Part shown: positions 1-13,300 of the stretch, in pieces
Layout of the letters: each line of letters begins with the position of its first letter
Numbering within the stretch: the first letter of the stretch is position 1
DNA from: Paragonimus westermani
Lineage: Eukaryota; Platyhelminthes; Trematoda; Plagiorchiida; Troglotrematidae
Length of the DNA stretch: 64,000 nucleotides
Direction: 5' to 3'
Assembly (NCBI GenBank): GCA_008508345.1
Contig: QNGE01000109.1
Location: forward strand, 186,001 to 250,000
Notes under the pieces: model-generated
What the model saw: the letters and a program-made list of their open reading frames with translations, nothing else
Databases searched by the model: none
What the model was told of the DNA's origin: nothing
Position numbers and translations under genes: made by a program

Positions 1-3000
1 ATATTTATGAGCAAAGCTATTTTATATTCTGGTGTAATTAAATGTGTAATGCAGCAAAATGCGAACTAGGATACTAGTAATATTGCTTTCTCCAAATCTT
101 AAAAAATAAGAGATGGGTGGAAAACAATTTGTTTTCTGTCGTTTACCTTACTTGAGGTGTGATATGCACTCTACCTGCCACAACTAAACAATCATTTTCC
201 TGTTAGGTTACACATCTACTTTCATTTAAATTCCGCTGATTCCGAACGGATAGCTAGTATGCCATAATGATGTGACAGTATGTTCTGATATATTGCTGAT
301 GCCGGATCACGTGACATTTAACTGATCTTGAACAAGGAATTTGAAAAGAAACGTCCATCCACCCAACTGGTTGTCGATGTGTACTTCAAGCTAATGTGGC
401 TTTGTGTGCCTTGTAACCTCATGTTTGGCTGTTAGCGTGCATATACACGCAAAACAAAAAACCGTTTCACTGTCTTTGTTGAAAAATCAAAGTAGTAAAA
501 AATTTGTTAGTTGACATCTCTTCTATGGGGTTCATTCTGGTTTAAGAAATGTGCAACTTGTCCTGACATTCACAATTTGCATCAAATTGTGCACCAGTGT
601 TAGTCTCAACCTGTGAATCCAGGTCAAACTATAGTTTGCTTAATAATTCCTGATACGTTAGCCCTCACTCAATTTTGGACTGTTTTGATTGCAGTTTGAT
701 ACAGCACAAACAATGTCTCAAATGTAGATCATATCTTCTACGGGCATGTGTAAAATGTCAGGTGTTAGAATAACGTAACATAGCTATCTAGAAGATGTAC
801 TAGTTGGCGATACCTTAATTATGTCAACTTTTCTAGTTGGTTAATCATGTCCTCATTTTTCATGAAATGAGGAGTGGCAACTGTTTTCTTCCCCAGAAAA
901 AAATGAGGGTGCTCATTAACACCGTTAAGAAGGGAACAACTGTAACAAATATATCCCTCAAATATCAGATTACACTAAGTCTTCCGTTAGTTTCAGCTTA
1001 TAGTTAACAAAATGACCAATTAAGAAAGATAGCGAGTTAGCGAACGTTGATGTAAAGTTTTTTGAGCGGGAGGAACTTGATAAATCCTGCCCGTATTTTT
1101 GGCTGCCATTTGGTTCGCAATTGCGGTAGCGACCAAGTTGGATGAACGGACCGAAACCTGTGAAAAAGATGAGCGGCCACCGTATCCAAGTTGACACGAA
1201 AACTGTGTGTCTTCGATTGCGAAACTCTTGATGGGTGAACTGTTCATTATTTCCACGATGTTTTATGTACTTACAATCACAGTATGCTCACCTTCACTGC
1301 TTTTCAAAACTGCCAAGGAATTGCAACTGTTTACCCCCAGCCCACTAGCTATCCATAATGCGGCTGTTTGATTCATCGGTTTGGTCTTATGGGTTGAGCT
1401 TACATAGCCGGTCATTTTATCTAGTTTAATAATAGGCGTAAATGACTGCCTGCACCTCGCATTGATCGTACACTCTAGATGGACCGTTATATCTTCATTT
1501 GCGCTAAATCTATTGATTGTTGCAAGTTTTATCCGTGTACCTAGTAGCTGTCGTAAAAGTCCGGAAATCGTGTTTGCCAGCTGTCGTTAGGTTCACAAAA
1601 AAACGAATAATCCGCAGTGGTTTGAAAAACTGGACTCATAGCTGTTGCACATGTTACGGGCTGATCGAAGAGATCCTAGTCCGACTTAACACTGTTTAGT
1701 GCATGCCCTGTTTACTGTACTGAATGCTACGGCAGTTTTTAGATAAACTGCTTTGCTCTTGTGCTAATTTCGTTAAGACCGTTCAACGCTAAGCACATAA
1801 AAATATTCCATACCCAGCTACGCATATGACTGTTGAGAAGTTAGCAAATTTTCAAAAATGGTTTTGCATATATTTTGTTCCCCACAGTAAACTCCTTATA
1901 CAGAGACAGCTATCGACTGAGCTGCCTGGAGGTCTCGTTAGAGTTCCTTATTGAAGATCGTCCAAGCTCGAACTAATATTTAAACGTGTTCCAGGGCATC
2001 TCAGACACGAGTGACAGCTATTACCTTTGAAGTGTTCTCATATTCGACACAGACGAGCCAACGCCTTCAAGTAGACAGTCAAAACAGTCCGTGGGTTGAA
2101 GGTGAGCTTCCTGGGTAGAAAATGTGACTATTGCAGTAGCACTGATCAGAAACCGCATATAAGACAATCCAAGCCAGGCTCAAGTTCCTAAACTTATCCA
2201 GCCTCACAGTCAAGGTTTTCAACACTGTTGAGTACTTAGTTTTCTAGAGCGTCTCATATCAAACAGTGCCCAAGTTTATCCGCAGATTTTAGGTTCAAAG
2301 TATTCATACAATTGAGTTCATCTTAAACAAGTCGTATTGTTTTAGTTCACTGTTATTCTCCTGCTTACTTTTTTGTATAGAACAGATTTGTAAAGATGTT
2401 ACGTCTAGGATAAAACTGGACTTTAACTGTTTCTAGACCAATGACTATGTTTAAGATACTTATTGTTTATGATCGACGTGAAATAGGTGATTATTGCTGT
2501 ATACCCCTAAGGTTCTTATAATTAATAAAGCTAACTTTAACCCCACTGCTTAGGTGAAATTCTGCACAAAAGATGACTATCTGCGCCAAAAAAAATTAAA
2601 GATTCAAACATGGATTTGATGAACTGACAACGTTAGTTTAAAGCTACACTGTGCAAAGTGATATAAATTTCCCACTGTCTTCATAAACAGCAGTATTGAT
2701 GTTCCGATAGAACCAAAATAAACAGTTCAACCGTTTTTCGAACCATTTAGCAAGTGCGCGTGGGTCAAGTTCGTCCTAAAGTATGCATAAACGAAATATT
2801 ATTGCTTTAGCCATGCCCACAGTTCAATACGCCAACGTTTTCCAGCTGGCTAAATTTAGCTAACAGATTGAACGAAACGCACTTGTTGCGTTGTCAGAAT
2901 GAGTTGAATTGACCAGGTGAGGCATTTAACTACTGATCCGGACTTGGCAGTGCTCACCGGCCCGTTCAGGTCACAGTTCGGTTGTGCGGCCAATATCGGT

Positions 3001-6000
3001 GGATTCACAGGAACCAGAGAAAGAGCGAGCAATCAAGTAGTCTACAGAAGTAGACACTTTCGTTTTTCGAAATATACAGAATAGTGAAGATTATCCCGAG
3101 TATTAGTTTGTTGGTTGAACTTATTCCGATCACCAGCAGCTGGTAGTCTTTTGTCGTTATTGCCAGCTGCTATATCACCCCCGAAGAGTAAAGCAATGTA
3201 CACATCTCTCTCGGCCATTCTCTTTGTAGTCCTACAATCAAAATGACAGGAAACAGAACTTTGTCCACTAAAGACCAGTAGGCAAAAATTCACACATTAG
3301 CAAGACGAGCATAAGTAAACCAAAGAAAATTAATCAAAATCCAAGTAGCCCTAATACACGTGCATTGTTTTTTATATAAAGCTGAAGTGTTGCCTACCAG
3401 TGCTGAATCAATTCTTGAAGAAACGGATACGGTAAACATTTAATTTAACCAAAATGTGCATGGATTTTACGCTTAATGTGTTCTGCTATCCCAAGCCAGA
3501 AACGTACTTTCGGCATTGTCTGTACTTAGATTTACCGACAGGTGTTAGTCACTCAGCCCTTGTGAAAAACTGTTGGAACATGCAACTGAACACAAAGATA
3601 ACTAGCTGATACGTTAACGTCTACCCTGGGGAAGGCGAGTATCAATACTTAAGTAGTGTGATGACTGGGTATCATGTTTGCCTACGACCCCATTTCATTC
3701 GTGATAAACAGCAGGAGTTTGTGTATAAATTGAATAACACCCATATTTGATCACAGCTTTTGCACTCGGGGCACCAGATCCAGGTTCAGCTTTTGAGTGG
3801 GTGTGTAGACAGACGGCGTTCCTGTCGCCAATTAGATCGGAGTACCCGTTATTTCCTCATAATTAAAACGCGTATGGTTAAAGTCATCGTAGACATGACC
3901 GAATTATCACATTTTCCGGCCCAACAACATTCGCGTATGAATAGTGCTCAAGTTACCTGATTACCTTAACCGAAGATAATAACTATCTTGTTAAACCTAA
4001 TCACATGGTAGTGGTGCTAAACACTTATTTGTAGTTGTTCATACGAAAGCAATATTAGATCATTAGTGCAAGGCTAAGCAAAGCTGCTTCTTGAAAATGT
4101 AAAATGAAGTCCCAATACCGGTGGTGTCATGCAGGCACACCACAGTCTATGTGTACTAATAGCGAAAATTGAGACTGTCTCTGTTATAAAACGGAACTAT
4201 CGAAAGCTCTAGCTAGGTGCAAAAGTCGTGGTCAGCTCTGTGTGAAGTTTAGAATCTGTCTATGAGAACTTTCCAATTTTAACCGTGAAGATCCAACCCA
4301 ATTACATCCCTTCCGGTAGTTATCCTCCCCCCGTTTTGCCACTTACTTGGATCTTGACTCAGATGGTTTACGTTATTTTGTCAATTGGGGAGTCGCATGA
4401 ACAGCTAATTGCCTGTTACTTCAATTCACTTAGATGGTGCTTGCCTCACGTTTACTGCAGTCTACCTCATTTTCGTTCTCCTAAACCAACTGGTTGTTAA
4501 GACGAACCCTGCTGGATATGGATGTAACATTACGTCACTATAGTTTGCATATGGTCTGCTGGACACCAAATTTTATTTCATATCCCAGAAATGATCGTTG
4601 AAACTGTCTGCCTATCGGCTTCGCCAATTTGTTCAGTAGTGCCATGACACTTTGATCTAATCTTATTTTAATTATTTGCAGTTTCTGATTTGTCGCTATG
4701 TGCTGCTCATCATCTTTATGGAAGATCATGCAATATCAGCCAACTTCCTTACAACTCATCAGAATCCCTACTTACTTCCACTGTTTCAGTCTAATATTAA
4801 GCCTTATTCTTATGATCACTGAATAGAGTTAGTAGCACGTTTATTGTGTGCTCTATGAAGCCACTCTAGAAAAATAAACATTAATTACATGCGAGTAGGT
4901 TTGGCCGGTTAGATGTGATCTGTTTTCAATAAGGAGCTATCACGTCAAAGTGAATTTCAACACAATCTCATCCCACATGGAATTCAAACTCCAAGCTAAT
5001 CACGAGTACCGAACTGGTAATTCGATAAGTGGTACCGTGGAATATCAAAATCGAACAAACCAGAAACTATGAAAATCCCGCTTATGTGTTCTCGAGCTAA
5101 CGAAAATGAAGTGCTCTCAACAGAAGACACTCCATTGCCTAATTTAATGATAATCCGAGACACCTGGTGAAACTATCAACACCCGGGCAGCCAATGGACG
5201 CTTAAGATAAAAGAATTCACGTCATTCAGAATAAGGTACTCAATAAAAAACTCTCTATCTAGATCCGAACGATCGTAGTTGAAGGAGACGGACTTCGGAA
5301 ACATAATGCGGGAACACGACATATTTGATTAAAAAAATCATTTACACGCACTTACCCCAACCTTGATTATATACAAATATCTGATGGAAAAAATAACCGG
5401 GGACGAATGAAACCGAGCAGTCAAACTTCTTTGTCACTTGAACCGTTAGCGTCTCTCATCGTAACGGTTATTGCATATTATGGTACCACACACAGCCAAC
5501 CAAACGTTTTTGGTTGTCAAAGATGTTGATGGTTTCAATGCTATCCGCTCTGATTAACAATTGCTTTGCCAAACCCTCTATGGTAATTTCAAACAGCGTT
5601 TCTACTTGGACAACCACGCAAAATTTCATGCATAATATACGGACTTTTACGCCATGTCCCGATTCAGTTGAGGTTGTCCCGGAGCACTGGATGCAGGATG
5701 TCCACTTACTCAGCCACTCTTCACTCTGTGAAGAAAAGTTAGATATGGTATCCTCGACCATCTGTTAGATTATTCAAACCTTCACAAATTCCACGTTATG
5801 TTTACTTACACAGTTGGCTTTTGTCCATCAGAGATTGGTAGTTAGAACTTTTATGATAGATATATGTATTACACAAGTGCCTTTTATCGTCAAATCAAAC
5901 TTACGACCAAAAGGAAATCAGCGGACGAAGAATTGAACAGCTCAGACTGCTGTATGCGCGAAAGCGTCTATAAGTCCGACATGAATGCGTACAGAAATGA

Positions 6001-7077
6001 CACCTATTCTCGTCGGTGTCTTTCACTCGGCTGAAGATACCACTCTTGTAACGAAGAGCAACTGTGTCGAATTTGTTTCACGAGACCATGTTAATAACTA
6101 GCTCCAAGGACGAATTATTCATAAACCGTATGATCACTAGGTCAGCATAAAAAAACCAATGACTACTGTGACTCAAGAACTAGTAAGTATCGGAGCCAAA
6201 GAGAGAAAGAGGTAGCTGTCGGCTGCCGTTAGTCCGTACACAGGGGATGCATCAGAAGGGTACTCAACCAGGGTAACTTTCAACGACGCCGTTATGAACT
6301 GAAGCAAGTTGTCTCGTTTGAACGACAGACAGTCTGTTTCGGGGCAGTTTGACTGCGTACCGAATTAGCTGCAATGATTTTCGAGCCTTTTACATTGAAG
6401 AAATCATCTGCCAGCTCAAATTATGCACTGAAGAACATGAGGGGAACAATAGGCAGCTTCACAACAGTCCTCAGGCATTACCGCGTACGCCATCCTCATC
6501 CAGCATCAAGCCGACGTCGATCATCCAGTGCACGCAAGAGGTGGTATCTGCAATCACGAAGGCAGTCGATTAACAGAAACTCTTTTGATCTCAAACACTA
6601 TCGAACGGTTTAGAAATTTCAGTGGTCCGGTCTGACCCACCGAGTTCATTAAAAGGACATCATGTTGGGCAGTCTTGTCACATTCCTACCACATACAGAG
6701 TCGTGAAAATTCCGCACACAAAATCGCGTACAGGCACACATGAACGAACCAAGTTCCAGTTGTTTCTGGGCTTCACAGTGGGACCCCAACTGACCGACAA
6801 ATGTACTCATTAGATTGACAACCGTTTGAGACAGTACATGTCAAACACAAACACAAGTTGTGTTTGGTGATAACCTATTCTGTGGGTTCCACGCTGTAAC
6901 TACTGTGAACTGGGACATTTGGCGAAGCCCTCCAAATGAAACAAAATTTGTTGAAATCCACAAGTGTTTCAAATTTAACTGGTTGTAGCCTAAGTGCCCA
7001 CCGAATAACTTGCGGTGTACACTAAAAAGCCCTTAGCAAGAACCTTTTTGAAGAATCCAGGTCGATTACAAGTGAAC
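1..7077. other. no recognised gene
   Basis: AT-rich sequence with only short open frames on both strands. None has a domain I recognise or convincing paired splice sites. A minus-strand stretch at 1020-1256 faintly recalls a PLE nuclease but is too weak to call. Confidence 0.6.
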
Positions 7078-7091
7078 ACAACTCATGGTGT
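7078..7091 (+). repeat. left flanking direct repeat (candidate target-site duplication)
   Basis: The 14 bases acaactcatggtgt occur here and again at 7373-7386, exactly where the right palindrome arm ends. Two exact 14-mers bracketing one insertion fit a target-site duplication from retroposition. Confidence 0.7.
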
Positions 7092-7157
7092 AAGATAACC
7101 GCACTAAATTTAGTACGAATGAAGTTGAACAGTTTGGGCGTCGTGTTTAACATGTCA

Positions 7158-7261
7158 TTGATAAACAGATTGGGAATAACACAACGTTACGAGCAAGTTG
7201 TAATACTCTACGTTTCAACCACCTCGGGTGGCCTTCCTCAGGAGTGTTGTAATCGAAATCA
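7158..7261 (-). repeat. left arm of near-perfect palindrome (PLE-end-like, hammerhead-like core)
   Basis: This 104-base arm is the reverse complement of 7270-7373 with one mismatch, separated by an 8-base spacer. Read on the minus strand it carries the same CTGAGGA ... GAAACGTA core as the right arm, with CTGAGGA at 7241-7235. A further 66 bases (7092-7157) extend this arm towards the left flanking direct repeat. Confidence 0.9.
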
Positions 7262-7269
7262 CATTGACT

Positions 7270-7373
7270 TGATTTCGATTACAACACTCCTGAGGAAGGC
7301 CACCCGAGGTGGTTGAAACGTAGAGTATTACAACTTGCTCGTAACGTTGTGTTATTCCCAATCTGTTCATCAA
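7270..7373 (+). repeat. right arm of near-perfect palindrome (PLE-end-like, hammerhead-like core)
   Basis: Read on the plus strand: ACTC (7286-7289), CTGAGGA (7290-7296), a stem GGCCACC/GGTGGTT with loop CGA (7298-7314), GAAA (7315-7318), CGTA (7319-7322), then GAGT (7323-7326). GAGT pairs with the leading ACTC. This is the order stem I, CUGANGA, stem II, GAAA, GUH, stem I of a hammerhead ribozyme with almost no stem III. One base (A7297 or G7299) must bulge. Hammerhead motifs are known from the terminal repeats of Penelope-like elements. Self-cleavage is inference. Confidence 0.85.
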
Positions 7374-7386
7374 CAACTCATGGTGT
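7373..7386 (+). repeat. right flanking direct repeat (candidate target-site duplication)
   Basis: Second copy of acaactcatggtgt. It abuts the outer end of the right palindrome arm, placing the insertion at about 7092-7372. Confidence 0.7.
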
Positions 7387-10300
7387 TTCAAAATAGGTAC
7401 GAATACATTGTAAGCGGCCTCAGTTTAAACGGGTCAAATAGTTTGCAGCATCCGTGAATGTCTTATGCTCCCCTCCGTCTCAAAAATTGTGACATAAGCA
7501 TAGAAATCATATATACACAAACAAACCACTGATTACTAAAACACAAGCATGCAGTGCCTTGTTTGTCAAAATCAGTTTCATTGTGGCAGCCAGCTACTTC
7601 TGAAAACAAATTTATGACTAGCGACTAACAATTTATAGGGCTTCATAACTCTGAGCACTCGATAATGCCTAATACCCCTGGTACCAGTGAACCCATGCTT
7701 CGGCCTCATAAAAGATGTGTAGTTTATGGTGAAAATTTGACAAAATACCGATTGGCCCGTGTGATCGACTGAGACATACTGTTCACCAACCATTCCTGTG
7801 TGAAGCGTTCTCCAGATTCTACCTTCATCAATAGAGAAAAATACGTTACCCACAAGTCTAAAAGCATAGGTATATGTCATTTATCTTATGACTGGGAATC
7901 TCCAGCCTAAGCTGTCACCCAGTTACGAATTGAAAGGGCCACGTTGTAGTTTCGCTAAATTGGACGTTATGCACGGTCTTCCAATCATCACACTAACTTC
8001 CCCGGAAATTACAGTGTCCATATATCCTATAATATCCAGCGCTTTGTTGTAAAATAGGGAAAATATCAATAACACACTTTTACGTGCGATAGAAGATAAA
8101 CTGGGAAAAGCGTTTCGCGAAATCCAACTAATGATTCAATACTATTCTTCGAATTCACACCTGCACCGTCCAACTTGAAGTAGCACACATTCCAAACGAA
8201 AACACAGCCCTGTTTGCATATCGTTGTGATCTAATCTCCGGAACATAAATGTCAAAAGGTTTGATCTGAACATGGAGTTGAACAATCCCAGTGAGGCAAA
8301 AATGAAGAACGGCAAATTCTACGTAACATCCAAAACAAGTTCCCTGAAACAATTTTAACTTGTTGCTAGGTCACAAAACAGCGTGTGGTGGGTTTCTGAT
8401 TTATGCAGAAATATTTTGAACATTTAGCACATGGGGTAACGAAAACAGAAAACTCTCACCCGATCATGGTGTCCAGAATGCACTATCCCCAAATAAGTTG
8501 TTTGTATTTCACTCGGCTACCTAGATTCCAATCGGTGCACAATGGCACGTGTATCACAGTGCACCGTCGCACACAATTCACTGGAGGGTATCTGACTTGC
8601 ACTTTTCCAAGTTATTCCGATCAATCATGTAAATCACATATACTGTGGTAAGGTGGACGGCTTGAAACAATTAGAAATGGCTCTTCCTTTTTCCCCCCTG
8701 ACACTGTTCGTAACTAATTATTTTATTTATGGTTCCGTTAATGGTTTTCTAGTTATACAACCGAAAGAAGCATTGTTGAGGTAAATTTGGCGAGTCTTCG
8801 GCCTTCTTTGTGGCTAATGGTGTGATCTGTGCAATGTTTAAAATCTAAAGTGAAATCTTATACCTTCTTGTTTAGCAATTAACGAATTATAACTTAGGGT
8901 AGCATTGAACAAGAAATTAAACTACCCGATACAAACGATTGGATAGGTGAGCTAGCTTCAGTCGTAAGACGGCGATAATACTGTTTGAATCAGTCAATCT
9001 CCGTCATGTTAAAGATGACCATGTGGGTTTTATGTCTGCTCACGTAACTGGTCACTAGGTTCCATTCCATCATTGTTCATTTACAGCGTGCTCCCCCTAT
9101 TTCTCCGAAGAAGTGATGAGTAAGTTGCAGACGATAAGTTCACCACCCAGTCGACATAATAAGTCAATATGAACAACAACGTAATTCGACCGCTGTGAAA
9201 CGCTAAAATCTCGGATGGATAGATGTCGTCTGCAGACACTCCATCATTGATAACTGCAACCGACCACCTATGTCTACTAGCACTGCCCCACGATCACTTT
9301 GGTTGCAATTATTTGATCTCAAGAGACAAATTATACTGTTTGCTCGCCCTTTAAAGGATCATAGACTAAGAAAAGTTGGATAAATACATCGGTTGTTATT
9401 CCGTTACACTTTGTTAACGCTAAAAGTGACTGATGCCAGGTGTACTGTGCAACCGGCTATTTGATATCCAGAAGTGGGAGTCACTAACCCTAGAACAACC
9501 AATTAGTCATAGTCTTCTCCAGGACTTTGCCCCTCGTGACTGACAGATTGACTGGTTGGAAACCGTAGGAAAGAAGTCAGAATCCTCAGGATTACCAATA
9601 TTACCATAGTTTCGTTGGGTCATCTTTTGAAAAGAATCCGCTCTGTCTGTGTCATCTTGCCCCAGTTTGAAAACCCAAGGTTTGAGGTGAGGTAGTTTAC
9701 TCCTACCTCCCTTTGATACTGCTACATTGAAGCCTTTCCGTCAAGCGATCGCTTAGTAATTCATGCTCAGTGACAAACACCGGTACATTGCTGCCGATGT
9801 TAACATGAGAATGAACACCGAAGTAAGGTAAGGAAATAACCAGATATGAATTCGTAAACCACGTATGAATATACCATTCTGTTGACTGCTTATCGTTGAT
9901 CAACAAACACAATTGATACCGCTCCTAAACTAAATGAAGCTATCAGTATTCTATATAGAAATTTAGTCAGGTGTTCAGACGATACAGTTGTAGCCACTCT
10001 AGACTGACATTTGGCTCCTCCTTGCCTCGATATTTGCTTACAAAATGGCAACCAAGACATTTGAAAACACTTACCGGTTTAGTTTCAAGTCAGTCATACA
10101 AAAAACCTAGCAACTCTCCTTGTTTGCAAATGTAAGGTACATTAAGAATTCGGATATTATGTACGGTACATAACGCTCATTATTTCTAAGCTACCATATA
10201 CTTATTTTTCAAATATATTTTCTTTATTCACAGAAAATTCACCGCAGAGAAACATAGGATAGTTTTCAACCATCGAAAGTTGATAGATCAAAAGAATGTT

Positions 10301-13300
10301 CTGGTGATAAAAATTCACCACGGATAAGAAATTTCACAAAATTTATTAAACATTTGTCTGCGTCATTTAGCAATGTTGAGAAGTGTGTTGAAATTGGTCT
10401 GAAAATGCACTCCTCTCATCTCCCGAAATCAGTCTGTTGTATAGTGGGTTCATCTACGAAAAGAATTTTTATCCTGTGGATAACGAGAAAAAATCATATG
10501 ACAACTTTCTTGTGGCGTTTGCTTTTGAATAGTACAATCCCCAGACTCAGATGAACTGTTATTCATGTATCTTACAATAAGTGTTTAATACACTTGTTCA
10601 GATACGACAAGTCAATAGCTTTATGTACAACTGTGGCACTGTTGTATGCCGAACGCCCTACAAACTGGATGTCAGCCTCTGAATCGAAAGAATCCTGATG
10701 AATCAGTGTGGCAGCATTTTGAACTAATATTTCAAGTTTATTATGCCGTGAGCTGAAGCAGATCACCTGAGCACATGTGCACTGAGTAGCCAAAATACAG
10801 AAATAAATCCACATCTCAATAGTTTCTCAGTGTAAAACTGTGAGCAAACAACAAAATTTGCAGCGTCCGTAGTTATCACTCCTTGACAATAGTGAACATC
10901 AACTGTAGGACTCGTTTAGAAACTATGGGGAAACATCGGTTAGATGTGCTGAGATAAAACAACCGATGACCAAAACGCTCATCCGTCCTAATGGATTGAT
11001 ACGTCAGCATTCTGGGTTATCAACAATACGGCATTTATAGAGGTTTTACAGAACAGTGCTTAAACAGATCGGTTTCCACTGAATGTTTGTGGCTACTTTA
11101 AAGACCTGTCACCAGTGGGAAAAATAGCACACATTTGGAGATCACGTGTGCCGTTATGAATGGCACAATCATGCCAAATATTAAGTCTAAAGGGAGAGCA
11201 CACCAAAGCTGAATTTCAAAACAGTTGCTGTTAGCTGGATGGCCCACGTGTGAAACTTGCGATCACACTGTAATCCTAATGCTACCGATGAGTAGTTAAG
11301 GCCATAGTTGATTTAAACACAACACCATGGTTCCGTTGCTGAGTGCATCGTGAGTGAACCAAAGAATAGCGGATTTTCATCACAATGATCTTTTATAGTG
11401 AACAGTTACGGTGCCCTCGGTGTGGGTGTCAGCTTCAGCTTTGAGGTTGTAACATCGTCCGGGCATGATCACTTATTTACAACGGCTCTCGTATTAAGCG
11501 GCCGACAAGCAAGGCCACTTCAAACAACATCCATGCACATTACGTACTGGTTTGCAAAATCAGTGACCATGATCAGCCTCTGCCAGCCAGATATTCAGCA
11601 AGCCTACCTCAGCCATCACCGCTGTTGTAACCGTCACAACCACCCACCAAAACAAGTGAACTCGACTATGTGGCACATTTACATAAAAACAGCGTATGTC
11701 TACACATCACACTAAATAGCTCAGTTCCCTAACAGGCTAACGACCATATCGGGTGAGCAATTAACACAGTACGATGACCACTGATGTCTCAACAAGTGGT
11801 GACTGAAAACTCGCATAATGCAGCTGTCCATCACATCATTTTCGGGGCCGTTAGAAAGTGGTGAACTATGTCAGATAGAGGCACAAACGAACAGCTAACT
11901 AACCGGAGGCGATCGACTTTACAAACTTTTAAATGTTTGGCTCGTCGAGACCACTATCTATGTATTCGGTTGGCCTCATCTCTTGAGGTGGACAGTGGTT
12001 AATTGCTTGCCCCAGAGGTACTCCAATTTCCCAGTTTCTCGCTCGGTCCGAAGAGGTTTTTGTTACTTATATTTAACACCAAACAAAATATTGATGAGGT
12101 ATTTTTGGTTTTTCCAATAGTAAATTATCACTGCAATTCAGCTTTCTGACCTTGCATCGCACATCGTTTCAAAAACGACGTCTCAAGCCAGGCTCACCCG
12201 TTCAAAAGTTACTCGATTATTGTAAACGTTTGGTGAACTTGACTCAAAATAGGCTAGAACTAGCCAAAAAACTGGTGTTCTAACCACTCCGTTTAGAAGC
12301 AGGCTAACACCCAGCAGGACGAGACACAGATGGCCACGTACGTGTTTAAGGGCTCAGTAATTTACTTCCCTGTTTACATCTACTTACGCGTAATAATTGT
12401 TGGCCGATTAGCGACCATTCTTTGGCTGTGTTAATTTTCACGTCGACTGGCCAAAAGTCGCTGGACAGATAAGCCTGTGTCCCCAGTCAGGCATCATGAA
12501 ACCAAGCAAACGCATAATTCATTGTTTGAGCAGTGATCATGACCATGTCTGGCAATCCCTCTCGAGCCCTCGATGTGAACGTGTGAGGCCATGTATGTTC
12601 AATATAAAAATTAGTCCATCTGAATCAACTACACTTCAGCTAAAACGGAATTATGGTTGTTTTGTCAGAATGCTTGTCTAATCGATCAGCTGTCCGCTAT
12701 TTTGCAGTCTCTGCAACGGTTGTACTACGTTCGTTGTGTCAACAGGTCGGTGTACCACTTACGACAATCTAGGCGCAAACCAGAAAACAGGTTGTGGCAG
12801 TCGTTTATGTTTGTTCACCGGGATCAGAAACCCAGTCCGTTAAACGCTAGGCACTGCCTGAATTAGGGTGAAGTAATTACTTGACTTAGGCTGCCGGCGC
12901 GCCTAATCTAAGAAAAACTGCATCCATCTGTTGCACCCTGTACTAAGAAACCTCTTACAAAGGTGATGTTTTAGGATAGTATTCCGAACACTTTCCATCT
13001 CAAGCAGCTTGGCGACCTTCAAAGTATTCAAAGGTAGATAAACAACGTCATTATTTCGATCGGAGGACCTTCATTTGTTCTCACCTGAGCCTAAACGATG
13101 GTGACAATGATCGAAAATGCTCGAGTTCCGTTGTTCTTGGAACAGGATCTAGAGTTCTAACAAAATGTCAAGGTAAACTGCTTTACAACTGAGAAGTCAG
13201 GGAGCGTGTGATAAAACGAAACAATACCAGTGCGACTTTTCTGGAGAAACTTCTCGAAACGACTGGAACCAACCGCCACACCATCATAATCAGATCCATC

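Noticed and set aside
970..1256. Minus-strand frames with CQLGYGGRSS and IYQVPP, faintly like a PLE GIY-YIG domain
   Set aside because: Only isolated similarity; the C-terminal EA.AI...P.LC.QK part is absent and the two frames disagree.
5468..5768. Overlapping frames of 97 codons (minus) and 84 codons (plus)
   Set aside because: The minus frame looks mildly protein-like, but there is no domain, splice pair or repeat support.
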